The notes under the pieces are model-generated. The model had not been told where the DNA came from and searched no databases. It saw nothing but the letters and a program-made list of their open reading frames with translations. Position numbers and translations under genes: made by a program. 13,168 nt of DNA from Candidatus Margulisiibacteriota bacterium. GTDB lineage: Bacteria > Margulisbacteria > Termititenacia > Termititenacales > Termititenacaceae. Positions 6,674-12,436 of this stretch are shown here, one piece after another. The stretch is taken from positions 1 to 13,168 of the forward strand of contig JAITIE010000131.1 in NCBI GenBank assembly GCA_031279615.1, given 5' to 3'. Every line of letters starts with the position of its first letter. Within the stretch, counting starts at the first letter, position 1.

Positions 6674-7630
6674 TTAAAAATAAGCATAAGCCTGCGCCGC
6701 TATTTTGTATTCATTCACTTTAGTTTCCAGCTCATACAGCAGGCGTCCGGTCAGTTCTGATGTGAAGCGGTAAACCGCGCCCGCGCCCAGCCAGTAATTT
6801 TCCGTGAGATTTATTTTGGTGTACACGTACTGGCTTTCCAGCTTGAGCCGGTTTTCCTCCAGCAAATTGACGCCCAGCCGGTAAAATCCCGCCAGCGCCG
6901 GCCGGCCGGCCCGGGAGCCGCTGTTTAACTCCAGCTTGTGTTCGAGATTGTCGATATTGTAAGCGGCGTCCAGCGCGGCCAGCTGTATTTTTTCTAATTT
7001 CGCATCCGGCAGGTGTCCCATGCTGTCCATTGTCCGGCCAGCCAAGACGGACAGGCCTATAGTGTAATTGTCGTAACTCAACGTGCCGCGCGACATACGG
7101 CCGGTAAACAGCCAATTCCCGTCCGCGCGCAACGGCATTCCCGATCCGGTAGTCAGTCCGGCCTGCCAGCCGCCGCTGAGCGTGTCTTGATTCCAGCCAA
7201 CGCCCCAGTCGCGATCTAAACCGAAGCCATACATCGGCAGGGGCTGGAGCAGATCGCCGTGCGTGTCCCAGTAACTGGCCAAACCGAAAGCCGCGCGGTT
7301 GTGTCCCAGCCAAACATCGCCGTAAGGGGTTTTATTTTTCCAGTAGGCGTTATATACCTGTCCCTCCAGAGCGGCTTTGTCCGCGTTGTAAGCCGCGCGG
7401 ACTTGCAGCGCCGCCGTGCCGGTGTCGCCAAGCGCGCCGGAAAATTTCCGCAGATAATCAAAACCGAGAGAATTTAACTGCATGGCGTCGTCCGCGCGGC
7501 CGGAGCGGTACACGGCTCGGTCTTCCGCGGAAGAATAACCGGCCACGCCCTGAATTTCCGTGTAAAACAAATCAGCGTCCGCGAAAACCAGACCGGCTAA
7601 AATTAACAGTGTCAGCCAAATATTACGCAC
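6674..7630 (-). CDS. Putative outer-membrane beta-barrel protein
   Basis: No named family is recognised. The 318-residue product starts at GTG 7630 with a signal peptide (MRNIWLTLLILAGLVFADA, cleavage after about residue 19). The mature part is made of alternating short strands rich in Tyr, Trp and Gly separated by polar turns, and it ends ...AAQAYAYF, with the C-terminal Phe favoured by the BAM insertion machinery. These traits indicate a porin-like barrel with perhaps a dozen or more strands. The GTG start is chosen because GAGGAA precedes it, overlapping the TGA of the upstream gene. The gene lies second in the copper-linked operon, so it may form the outer-membrane pore of the system or a copper-responsive porin. 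It is not TolC-like, since long helical stretches are absent. Confidence 0.65.
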   Translation of the reverse strand: MRNIWLTLLILAGLVFADADLFYTEIQGVAGYSSAEDRAVYRSGRADDAMQLNSLGFDYLRKFSGALGDTGTAALQVRAAYNADKAALEGQVYNAYWKNKTPYGDVWLGHNRAAFGLASYWDTHGDLLQPLPMYGFGLDRDWGVGWNQDTLSGGWQAGLTTGSGMPLRADGNWLFTGRMSRGTLSYDNYTIGLSVLAGRTMDSMGHLPDAKLEKIQLAALDAAYNIDNLEHKLELNSGSRAGRPALAGFYRLGVNLLEENRLKLESQYVYTKINLTENYWLGAGAVYRFTSELTGRLLYELETKVNEYKIAAQAYAYF

Positions 7631-7637
7631 GGCTTCC

Positions 7638-8084
7638 TCACACCTTTAATAGAACAACGCCGCTGTATATTTCCTGGCCGTTTTCTTGAAAAGATAAAAC
7701 AATTTCCCATTCGCCGCGCATGACCAGATCGACCGGAAAAAGATAATCACCCAAACGATTAGTTTTAATTGGCTGCGGCGGGGATGCGTGATGTCCGCGC
7801 ATTGACGGCATATCGTAACTGCCCAGTATGGTTAAATTGCTAGACCTTTGCTCGGACAATTGGCTTTGCGTGTCATAAACCAGTATTTTTAAGACCGCCG
7901 TGCCCAGCCGCGGTTTTTTGGGGAACTCATATTGAAAAGAATAACGGTCATTGATTTTGATATTTTTGTTGGCCGGTAGAATATTCGGCTCCGCGGCGGC
8001 TTTATCCTTGTGCGCGGCGTAGCCCCCGACGCTTAGACCGAAAACTAAAAACAGCACGCTCAATCCCAGCCAGCATTTTTGCAT
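7638..8084 (-). CDS. FixH/YtkA-like secreted protein, possible copper-binding
   Basis: The start at 8084 is chosen over an upstream in-frame ATG at 8147 because AGGAGG lies 5 nt before it and a signal peptide begins there; the longer form would also run through the CsoR operator. The 148-residue product has a signal sequence (about 1-24) and then one Ig-like beta-sandwich: YSFQYEFPKKPRLGTAVLKILVYD (48-71), a DMPSMRGHH loop (91-99) and EWEIVLSFQENGQEIYSGVVLLKV at the C-terminus. This arrangement matches FixH/YtkA-like domains, whose Met/His loop is often linked to copper handling; M92, M95, H98 and H99 are candidate ligands. First in a five-gene operon and directly downstream of CsoR-type operators, it is likely copper-induced. 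Its exact role, as chaperone or sensor, cannot be decided. Confidence 0.7.
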   Translation of the reverse strand: MQKCWLGLSVLFLVFGLSVGGYAAHKDKAAAEPNILPANKNIKINDRYSFQYEFPKKPRLGTAVLKILVYDTQSQLSEQRSSNLTILGSYDMPSMRGHHASPPQPIKTNRLGDYLFPVDLVMRGEWEIVLSFQENGQEIYSGVVLLKV

Positions 8085-8107
8085 AAAATCCTCCTGAAAT
8101 TTTTTAA

Positions 8108-8126
8108 TATACCCCCATAGGGTATA
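8108..8126. promoter_or_regulatory. CsoR-type operator 1
   Basis: TATACCC (8108-8114) and GGGTATA (8120-8126) form a perfect 7-bp inverted repeat around CCATA. G/C tracts flanked by TATA-like bases are the known operator form of CsoR/RcnR-family repressors. The site covers the -10 region of the minus-strand operon promoter, so repressor binding would block that operon; copper binding would release it. Confidence 0.82.
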
Positions 8127-8147
8127 CCAGAAAAAACTGTTTGTCAA
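8119..8147 (-). promoter_or_regulatory. Promoter of the five-gene copper-linked operon
   Basis: On the minus strand TTGACA (8147-8142) is followed by TATACC at 15 nt or TACCCT at 17 nt (8124-8119), a weak -10 embedded in CsoR operator 1. The leader before ATG 8084 is about 30 nt and contains AGGAGG. A poor -10 under a perfect -35 fits a regulated promoter. Confidence 0.6.
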
Positions 8148-8169
8148 GTGCCCCTGGGGGGTATATAAT
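8141..8169 (+). promoter_or_regulatory. csoR promoter, leaderless geometry, sharing its -35 with the divergent operon
   Basis: TTGTCA (8141-8146), 17 nt, TATAAT (8164-8169), then 6 nt to ATG 8176. The -35 uses the same bases, on the other strand, as the TTGACA of the divergent operon (8142-8147), so the two promoters should compete for polymerase. No Shine-Dalgarno sequence is present. Confidence 0.72.
8149..8165. promoter_or_regulatory. CsoR-type operator 2 (weaker)
   Basis: A CCCC-T-GGGG core (8151-8159) is followed by GGTATA, matching one good half of operator 1 (GGGTATA) and a poorer left half (TGCCCC). It lies in the spacer and just at the -10 of the csoR promoter, suiting autorepression. 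The asymmetry suggests lower affinity than operator 1. Confidence 0.6.
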
Positions 8170-8175
8170 AAATTT

Positions 8176-8460
8176 ATGGTTAAAACCAGCCACTGCCATC
8201 CCAGCCACTCCGGTCAAATAGCGCGCTTAAACCGGATCAGCGGTCAGCTGGACGGCGTGAAAAAAATGATCGCGGACAGACGTTATTGTCCGGAGATACT
8301 GATCCAGCTCAAGGCCGTGCGTTCGGCGCTGCGTTCAGTCGAGAGCAATATTCTCAAGAGCCATCTAGAATCCTGCGTGGCCGAGTCTTTCGCCGACCGG
8401 CGGGAACGCGCCAAAAAGATCGACGAAATTAAAATTTTGCTGGATAAGTTTCAGAGTTAA
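8176..8460 (+). CDS. csoR: CsoR-family copper-sensing repressor
   Basis: The 94-residue all-helical protein has the DUF156 (CsoR/RcnR) layout: RLNRISGQLDGVKKMI in helix 1, RRYCPEILIQLKAVRSAL in helix 2 and ILKSHLESCV after it. The metal-site residues C38, H63 and C67 follow the Cys-His-Cys spacing of Cu(I)-binding CsoR (C36, H61, C65 in the Mycobacterium protein), not the His-rich RcnR nickel/cobalt pattern. An extra N-terminal HCHPSH cluster (6-11) is unusual for a CsoR and could tune metal choice. These cytoplasmic tetramers bind G/C-tract operators without metal and release them with Cu(I). Two such operators lie just upstream, over its own promoter and the divergent operon's promoter. The mRNA appears leaderless. 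Confidence 0.9.
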   Translation: MVKTSHCHPSHSGQIARLNRISGQLDGVKKMIADRRYCPEILIQLKAVRSALRSVESNILKSHLESCVAESFADRRERAKKIDEIKILLDKFQS

Positions 8461-8486
8461 ATAAAACTCCGCGCTGATTTATGTAG

Positions 8487-8499
8487 TATACTAAAACAA
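8487..8499 (+). promoter_or_regulatory. Candidate -10 for a leaderless metallopeptidase mRNA
   Basis: TATACT (8487-8492), preceded by TAG, lies 7 nt before ATG 8500 and no Shine-Dalgarno sequence is visible. No good -35 is found at 17 nt. The element is also close enough to csoR (stop 8458-8460) that read-through could supply transcript. Confidence 0.45.
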
Positions 8500-9042
8500 A
8501 TGCTGAAAACTGCTCAGGGCGTTCCGGTGCTGGTGCGCAAAAATCGCCGAGCTAGACAGATCAAACTTTATGTCACCGGACAGCGTGAGGTAAAACTTAC
8601 TCTGCCCTGGTATGCGCCGTTGTCCGCCGGCGCGGCCGTGCTCAAAGAAAAAGAAGCCTGGATAGAAAAAACTCTGGCCAAATTGCCGCCGCGCCTCACC
8701 CGCACTAAAGCGGAAATAGATCATTACAAGACTGTCGCCTTTGACCAGCTCTCTGCGCTGGCTGAGGAACACGCGGTCAAATACGGAGTGACTTTTCGGC
8801 ACATTCACATCGGCGATCAAGCCACGCGCTGGGGCAGCTGCTCCCGCCGCGGGACGCTGAGTTTTAACTGGCGGCTGATTTTAATGCCGGAAAATATTCG
8901 CCGCTATATAGTCATTCATGAGGTCTGTCATTTAAAGGAAATGAATCACTCGCCGCGTTTCTGGAGCCTCGTCGCGGAGTGGTGTCCTGAATACAAACTA
9001 GCCAGAAAATGGCTGCGGAAAAATAAAACTAACTTAGCGTAG
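8500..9042 (+). CDS. YgjP-like M48-type zinc metallopeptidase
   Basis: The 180-residue protein carries ATRWGSCSRRGTLSFNWRLILMP (108-130) and IHEVCHLKEMNHSPRFW (139-155), the hallmarks of the YgjP/DUF45 (WLM-related SprT-like) family. HEVCH (140-144) is an HExxH zinc site with E141 as catalytic base, and H150 in the MNHSPRFW element is the probable third ligand. An N-terminal beta-rich part (about 8-40) ending in LPWYAP is also typical. There is no signal peptide or membrane segment, so it should be cytoplasmic. In-vivo substrates are poorly known in this family, which is often found as a lone gene near restriction or stress genes. It follows csoR by 39 nt, which may be chance; no metal-regulation signal is seen in front of it. 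Confidence 0.87.
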   Translation: MLKTAQGVPVLVRKNRRARQIKLYVTGQREVKLTLPWYAPLSAGAAVLKEKEAWIEKTLAKLPPRLTRTKAEIDHYKTVAFDQLSALAEEHAVKYGVTFRHIHIGDQATRWGSCSRRGTLSFNWRLILMPENIRRYIVIHEVCHLKEMNHSPRFWSLVAEWCPEYKLARKWLRKNKTNLA

Positions 9043-9151
9043 GAGCAGATAATCGCTCACACTAAATGAATAAAAAAACAATTGGCTAAAGTTGAAGTCG
9101 AGTAGTTCCAAACCGGAGTGAATTTAAAAAATAAAATAACCTCGAGAAGCC

Positions 9152-9183
9152 AGCTTGACAAGCTTTGTTTTTGTAGCTACAAT
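9152..9183 (+). promoter_or_regulatory. brnTA promoter with two palindromic operator candidates
   Basis: TTGACA (9155-9160), 17 nt and TACAAT (9178-9183) form a near-consensus promoter with the -10 exactly 6 nt before the brnT ATG. Two perfect dyads overlay it: AGCTTG-A-CAAGCT (9152-9164) on the -35 and TTGTAGCTACAA (9171-9182) on the -10, with centres about 18 bp apart. BrnA is a known DNA-binding antitoxin that represses its own operon, so these are the likely BrnA sites. Confidence 0.78.
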
Positions 9184-9189
9184 AATTAT

Positions 9190-9465
9190 ATGCTTTTTGA
9201 GTGGGATGAGAATAAAAACAGAAGCAACTTTCAGAAGCACGGCATAAATTTTGATGAAGCTGCAAAGGTTTTTTCAGACGATCAAAAAATTACTTATGAA
9301 GATGCAAGAAAAAATTATGGCGAAAAAAGACAAATAACAATCGGAGACTTAAACGGAATAATCATAAGTACAGTGGTACATACGGATAGATCAGGAAAAA
9401 TAAGAATTATATCGGCTAGACCGGCAAACAGAAAAGAAAGGGGATTATATTATGGCAATAGTTAG
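9190..9465 (+). CDS. brnT: BrnT ribonuclease toxin
   Basis: The 91-residue product matches BrnT throughout: MLFEWDENKN at the start, KHGINFDEAAKVF (16-28), YEDARKNYGEKRQITIG (36-52) and the C-terminal IRIISARPANRKER (71-84). BrnT has a RelE-like fold and cleaves RNA in the cytoplasm, slowing growth until neutralised by BrnA. The ATG at 9190 is chosen over an in-frame GTG at 9118 because family members begin with the F-E-W-D strand and because the promoter lies between the two, its -10 only 6 nt before this ATG. The mRNA is therefore probably leaderless. brnA overlaps its 3' end by 14 bases. The module is A+T-richer than the flanking genes, suggesting lateral acquisition. Confidence 0.9.
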   Translation: MLFEWDENKNRSNFQKHGINFDEAAKVFSDDQKITYEDARKNYGEKRQITIGDLNGIIISTVVHTDRSGKIRIISARPANRKERGLYYGNS

Positions 9466-9781
9466 AATAACCTCAGAGGAGATACGCAAAAAATTTCCTT
9501 TAACTAAAGAAAGAATTAAACAATTAAGAAAGCTTTCGCGTAAAGAACCGGATATGACCGATCCAGATAATCCTGATGTTACGGAATTATTGGCCAATGG
9601 CTTGGTGCGCAGGGTTGGCCGCCCAAAAAAAGTGGAGTGCAAAAAACTAATTAATCTGCGGCTTGAAATGTTTGCGTTAGATGCTTTGCGTAAAAGCGGC
9701 AAGGGCTGGCAAACAAGAACCAGTGATTATATTAGTCAAGGCGTAAGAAACGGCATGCTTTTAAAGCAAAAAATAAATTAA
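9452..9781 (+). CDS. brnA: BrnA antitoxin
   Basis: This 109-residue protein has the BrnA pattern: an acidic and basic N-terminal toxin-binding part (MAIVRITSEEIRKKFPLT...), a linker with VGRPKK (55-60), and a C-terminal ribbon-helix-helix-like domain with LINLRLEMFALDALRKSGKGW (66-86) then QTRTSDYISQGVRNGM. GKGWQTR is a characteristic BrnA motif. BrnA neutralises BrnT and the complex represses the operon, probably through the palindromes at 9152-9182. A good AAGGGG ribosome-binding site lies inside the brnT end, 8 nt before the ATG, so antitoxin translation has a standard Shine-Dalgarno while the toxin start is leaderless. This difference could bias expression towards antitoxin. The terminator begins at its stop codon. 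Confidence 0.88.
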   Translation: MAIVRITSEEIRKKFPLTKERIKQLRKLSRKEPDMTDPDNPDVTELLANGLVRRVGRPKKVECKKLINLRLEMFALDALRKSGKGWQTRTSDYISQGVRNGMLLKQKIN

Positions 9782-9810
9782 AAAAGCCGCGCTTTTAAAC
9801 ACGGCTTTTT
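9781..9810. terminator. Bidirectional intrinsic terminator between brnA and cysK
   Basis: AAAAAGCCG (9781-9789) pairs with CGGCTTTTT (9802-9810) around a 12-nt loop. The T-run follows on the plus strand, and the mirrored A-run on the other side gives a T-run for the minus strand. It separates the converging brnTA and metY-cysK units. Confidence 0.85.
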
Positions 9811-9829
9811 AGAATTCAGCGGCTTATTT

Positions 9830-10771
9830 TTAAGCGGTCGGCGCTTCTTCCTGAAACAGCCAGGTCGACAAATAACGCTCGCCGGTGTCGGGCAGGACTA
9901 CGACGATGATCTTGCCGGCGGATTCCGGCCGTTTGGCCACTTCCAGAGCCGCCCAGAGCGCGGCGCCGCTGGAGATGCCGACCAGTATGCCTTCCTTGCG
10001 GGCCAATTCTCTGGCCGCGGCTCCGCCGTCCGTGTGCTTGACCTGAATGATCTCATCGATGATCTGCGGATTGAAAACCTGCGGGACAAAACCGGCGCCG
10101 ATGCCCTGTATTTTGTGCGGTCCGGGCTTGCCGCCGGATAACACCGGCGAGTCTATCGGCTCCACCGCGACAGCCTTGAGCAGGGGTTTGCGTTTTTTGA
10201 TAACCTCAGCCGAGCCGGTAATTGTGCCGCCGGTGCCCACGCCGCCGACGATAATGTCCACCGCGCCGCCCGTGTCATTCCAGATTTCTTCCGCGGTGGT
10301 CTGGCGGTGTATTTCCGGGTTGGCCGGATTGTTAAACTGCTGGGGAACGAAACTGTTTGGAATACTCTGATGCAGTTCTTCGGCTTTTTCGATAGCGCCT
10401 TTCATGCCTTTGGCGCCTTCGGTGAGCACCAGCTCCGCGCCGAAAATTTTTAAAAGCTGGCGGCGCTCCAAACTCATCGTGTCCGGCATGGTTAAGATGA
10501 GTTTGTAACCTTTGGCCGCGGCCACGAAAGCCAGCGCGATGCCGGTGTTGCCGCTGGTCGGCTCAATAATCGTGGTGTCTTTTTGGAGCAAGCCTCTTTT
10601 TTCCGCGTCTTCGATGAGCGCCAGACCGATGCGGTCCTTGACGCTGGAGAGAGGATTAAAAGATTCCAGCTTGACCAGCACGGTGGCTTTTAACCCGGCG
10701 GTTAAGCGGTTCAACTTGACCAGCGGCGTGTTGCCGATGGTTTTAGTAATGTCTTCATATATTTTAGTCAT
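9830..10771 (-). CDS. cysK: Cysteine synthase A (O-acetylserine sulfhydrylase)
   Basis: The 313-residue enzyme has the full fold-type II signature: SSVKDR with PLP lysine K45, PTSGNTG (71-77) which binds the substrate carboxylate, GGVGTGG (176-182) for the PLP phosphate, GISSGAAL (265-272) with S268 near the pyridine nitrogen, and [10 protein letters not shown] (294-303). It joins sulfide to O-acetylserine to make cysteine in the cytoplasm. Length is normal for CysK, with no extra cystathionine beta-synthase domains. It follows metY by 18 nt, with AAGGAG before its ATG, and ends at a terminator. In Bacillus and Staphylococcus CysK also acts as partner of the Rrf2 repressor CymR, signalling cysteine status. 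An Rrf2 gene sits at the other end of this operon, but a CysK-Rrf2 complex here is inference. Confidence 0.94.
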   Translation of the reverse strand: MTKIYEDITKTIGNTPLVKLNRLTAGLKATVLVKLESFNPLSSVKDRIGLALIEDAEKRGLLQKDTTIIEPTSGNTGIALAFVAAAKGYKLILTMPDTMSLERRQLLKIFGAELVLTEGAKGMKGAIEKAEELHQSIPNSFVPQQFNNPANPEIHRQTTAEEIWNDTGGAVDIIVGGVGTGGTITGSAEVIKKRKPLLKAVAVEPIDSPVLSGGKPGPHKIQGIGAGFVPQVFNPQIIDEIIQVKHTDGGAAARELARKEGILVGISSGAALWAALEVAKRPESAGKIIVVVLPDTGERYLSTWLFQEEAPTA

Positions 10772-10789
10772 TTTTTTACTCCTTAATTT

Positions 10790-12073
10790 TTATATTTTGT
10801 TCAACGCCTGCTCGATGTCGGCGATGATGTCGTCGATATGCTCGATGCCGATCGACAGCCTGACAAAATCCGGCGTCACGCCGGTGGCGAGCTGCTCCTC
10901 CGCGCTCAACTGCTGGTGGGTCGTGCTGGCCGGATGAATGGCCAGAGATTTGGCGTCGCCGACATTGGCCAGATTGGAAAACAATTTAAGGTTATCAATA
11001 AATTTCTCGCCAGCCGCCGCTCCGCCTTTGAGGCCAAAACCTAAAATGGCGCCCGCGCCCTTGGGCAGATATTTTTGCGCTTTTTTGTATTCCGGACTGG
11101 AGGGCAGCCCCGGATAATTGACCCAGGCGACTTCGGGGTGTTTTTCCAAATACTGCGCCACGGCCAGCGCGTTCTCCGCGTGACGAATTATGCGCAGGTG
11201 CAGAGTTTCCAGACCCTGTATAAATAGAAAAGAATTAAACGGCGAGATGGCCGGGCCGATGTCGCGCAAAACGGTGGTGCGCACTTTTAAGATGTAAGCC
11301 AGATTGCCGAGGGCTTCCACAAAATTGAGGCCGTGATAGCTGGGGTCGGGATCGGCGAGCAGCGGAAATTTATTTTGGCCGTTTTCTTTGACCGCCCAGT
11401 TAAATTTACCGGCGTCGACTATTACGCCGCCTAAGCTAGTGCCGTGGCCGCCGATAAATTTGGTGGCGGAATACACCACAATATCCACGCCGTGCTGAAT
11501 CGGCTTGAGCAGGTACGGCGAGACCGTGTTGTCCAAAATGACCGGCAAATTGTGCTGATGGGCGATCTTGGTCAACTCGTCCAGATCGGTCACATTGTTT
11601 TTGGGATTGCCGATGCTCTCGGCGTAAACGGCTTTGGTTTTGTCCGTGATGGCGGCTGCGATATTTTGGGGGTTGCTAGAGTCGACAAATTTTACCGTGA
11701 TGCCCAGCTTGCGCAGGGTGTGGTGAAATAAATTGTAGGTGCCGCCATAAAGATTGTCGAAAGAAACTATCTCGTCGCCGGCCTGTGCCAGAGTAAGTAT
11801 GGACAGCGTGATAGCGGACTGGCCAGAAGCCAGAGCCAGCGCGCCGACGCCGCCGTCCAGCTCCGCCAGACGTTTTTCAAAAACGTCGGAAGTGGGATTC
11901 ATCAGGCGTCCGTAAATGTTGCCGAATTTGCGCAAGCCGAAAAGATCAGCCGCATCCTTGGCGTCCTCGAACACATAAGATGTAGTCTGATAAATCGGCA
12001 CCGCCCGCGCGCGCGTGGTTGGGTCGACCACCTGCCCGCCGTGCAATAATATTGTTTCGTCTCTGTAAGTCAT
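10790..12073 (-). CDS. metY: O-acetylhomoserine sulfhydrylase
   Basis: The 427-residue protein belongs to the Cys/Met-metabolism PLP family. It has the N-terminal [29 protein letters not shown] (about 7-35), YGRLMNPT (54-61), SGQSAI (83-88) and [16 protein letters not shown] with PLP lysine K205. The length, the insert after K205 and the [11 protein letters not shown] end are typical of MetY rather than MetB/MetC of roughly 380 residues. It makes homocysteine from O-acetylhomoserine and sulfide, and some members also accept O-acetylserine. Co-transcription with cysK puts both branches of sulfide assimilation under one promoter. AGGAGG lies 5 nt before its ATG. The transcript leader is unusually long, about 234 nt, and carries a small ORF and an orphan ribosome-binding site. 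Confidence 0.93.
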   Translation of the reverse strand: MTYRDETILLHGGQVVDPTTRARAVPIYQTTSYVFEDAKDAADLFGLRKFGNIYGRLMNPTSDVFEKRLAELDGGVGALALASGQSAITLSILTLAQAGDEIVSFDNLYGGTYNLFHHTLRKLGITVKFVDSSNPQNIAAAITDKTKAVYAESIGNPKNNVTDLDELTKIAHQHNLPVILDNTVSPYLLKPIQHGVDIVVYSATKFIGGHGTSLGGVIVDAGKFNWAVKENGQNKFPLLADPDPSYHGLNFVEALGNLAYILKVRTTVLRDIGPAISPFNSFLFIQGLETLHLRIIRHAENALAVAQYLEKHPEVAWVNYPGLPSSPEYKKAQKYLPKGAGAILGFGLKGGAAAGEKFIDNLKLFSNLANVGDAKSLAIHPASTTHQQLSAEEQLATGVTPDFVRLSIGIEHIDDIIADIEQALNKI

Positions 12074-12155
12074 TATTTCCTCCTGATTGTTTTTTTAAAC
12101 TCATCTTTTTACCGCGCTTTAAACAAGGTCATTAAAACACTTTTTTGTCCGGCGT

Positions 12156-12164
12156 TCACCTCCT
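12156..12164 (-). promoter_or_regulatory. Strong orphan Shine-Dalgarno sequence in the metY leader
   Basis: On the minus strand AGGAGGTGA, near-perfectly complementary to the 16S rRNA tail, has no ATG or TTG at a usable distance. The first GTG is 18 nt on and the first ATG 26 nt on, opening only a 7-codon ORF. It could hold a ribosome in standby, act as an attenuation element, or be the relic of a lost small gene. Confidence 0.5.
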
Positions 12165-12175
12165 AATTTTAAAAA

Positions 12176-12259
12176 CTACGCTTCATATCTCCTGACCAGA
12201 TATAGCAAAAATCCCGCCAGCGTCGTAGGATAAAAGAACAACGAGAATAAACTTTCCAT
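12176..12259 (-). CDS. 27-residue small membrane peptide in the metY-cysK leader
   Basis: ATG 12259 opens a 27-codon ORF ending at TAG 12178-12176. AGAGGTGA lies about 6-8 nt before the ATG, so translation is credible. The peptide begins MESLFSLFFYPTTLAGF and has one hydrophobic span (about 4-22) followed by a positively charged tail with two arginines and Glu, as in single-helix membrane peptides oriented with the tail in the cytoplasm. No Cys or Met-rich codon run is present, so it is not a classic cysteine or methionine attenuator peptide. No family is recognised. It could be a regulatory leader peptide or an independent small protein co-expressed with sulfur assimilation genes. An internal hairpin (ATATCT 12185-12190 with AGATAT 12198-12203) lies near its end and is followed by a T-run. 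Confidence 0.5.
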   Translation of the reverse strand: MESLFSLFFYPTTLAGFLLYLVRRYEA

Positions 12260-12291
12260 GACTGCTTCACCTCTTGCTAAGTAAATTATAT

Positions 12292-12317
12292 AATCCCTAT
12301 CGATATAGTATGAATAA
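12292..12317. promoter_or_regulatory. Candidate Rrf2/CymR-like operator at the metY-cysK promoter
   Basis: The site contains ATAGTATGA (12305-12313), identical on the opposite strand to 1224-1232 at the DsrE operon promoter, and CCCTATCGATA next to it. It abuts the -10 and spans the predicted start of transcription on the minus strand. It also aligns with the Rrf2 gene's own promoter region, with 17 of 26 bases the same by eye. Confidence 0.52.
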
Positions 12318-12342
12318 TAGCGCGTTATCCTAATTTTGTCAA
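12314..12342 (-). promoter_or_regulatory. Sigma-70-type promoter of metY-cysK
   Basis: On the minus strand TTGACA (12342-12337), a 17-nt spacer and TATTAT (12319-12314) form a near-consensus promoter. Transcription would begin near 12307, leaving about 234 nt of leader before the metY ATG. Confidence 0.75.
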
Positions 12343-12401
12343 GCGCGAATTTTATAAGTTTGTCCTCATTGGGCTGGTAAGGAAATTCACTGCTGTTTTA
12401 T

Positions 12402-12430
12402 TTGTCTAATTCCTACTCATTTGGTATAAT
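12402..12430 (+). promoter_or_regulatory. Promoter of the Rrf2 gene with overlapping candidate operator
   Basis: TTGTCT (12402-12407), 17 nt, TATAAT (12425-12430), then 6 nt to ATG 12437 and no Shine-Dalgarno sequence, so the mRNA is probably leaderless. The bases from 12408 to 12430 (AATTCCTACT then GGTATAAT) resemble the metY-cysK operator and form an imperfect dyad, which would allow autoregulation. Confidence 0.68.
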
Positions 12431-12436
12431 TTAAAT

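Noticed and set aside
8085-8147. Longer N-terminus for the FixH/YtkA-like protein starting at ATG 8147
   Set aside because: It would run through the CsoR operator and promoter; AGGAGG and a signal peptide support ATG 8084.
9043-9151. tRNA remnant or attachment site beside the BrnTA module
   Set aside because: TTCCAAACC near 9104 is only loosely T-arm-like; no acceptor or anticodon arms and no repeated flank were found.
9118-9189. GTG start giving BrnT 24 extra residues
   Set aside because: The brnTA promoter lies downstream of it, and BrnT proteins begin with the F-E-W-D strand encoded from 9190.
12176-12259. KdpF-like subunit or holin-like toxin identity for the 27-residue peptide
   Set aside because: There are no kdp genes or antisense toxin-control RNA features nearby; resemblance is limited to being one short hydrophobic helix.
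12074-12307. SAM riboswitch or T-box in the metY leader
   Set aside because: No T-box consensus or SAM-riboswitch core is recognisable; only the small ORF, a weak hairpin and an orphan Shine-Dalgarno are seen.
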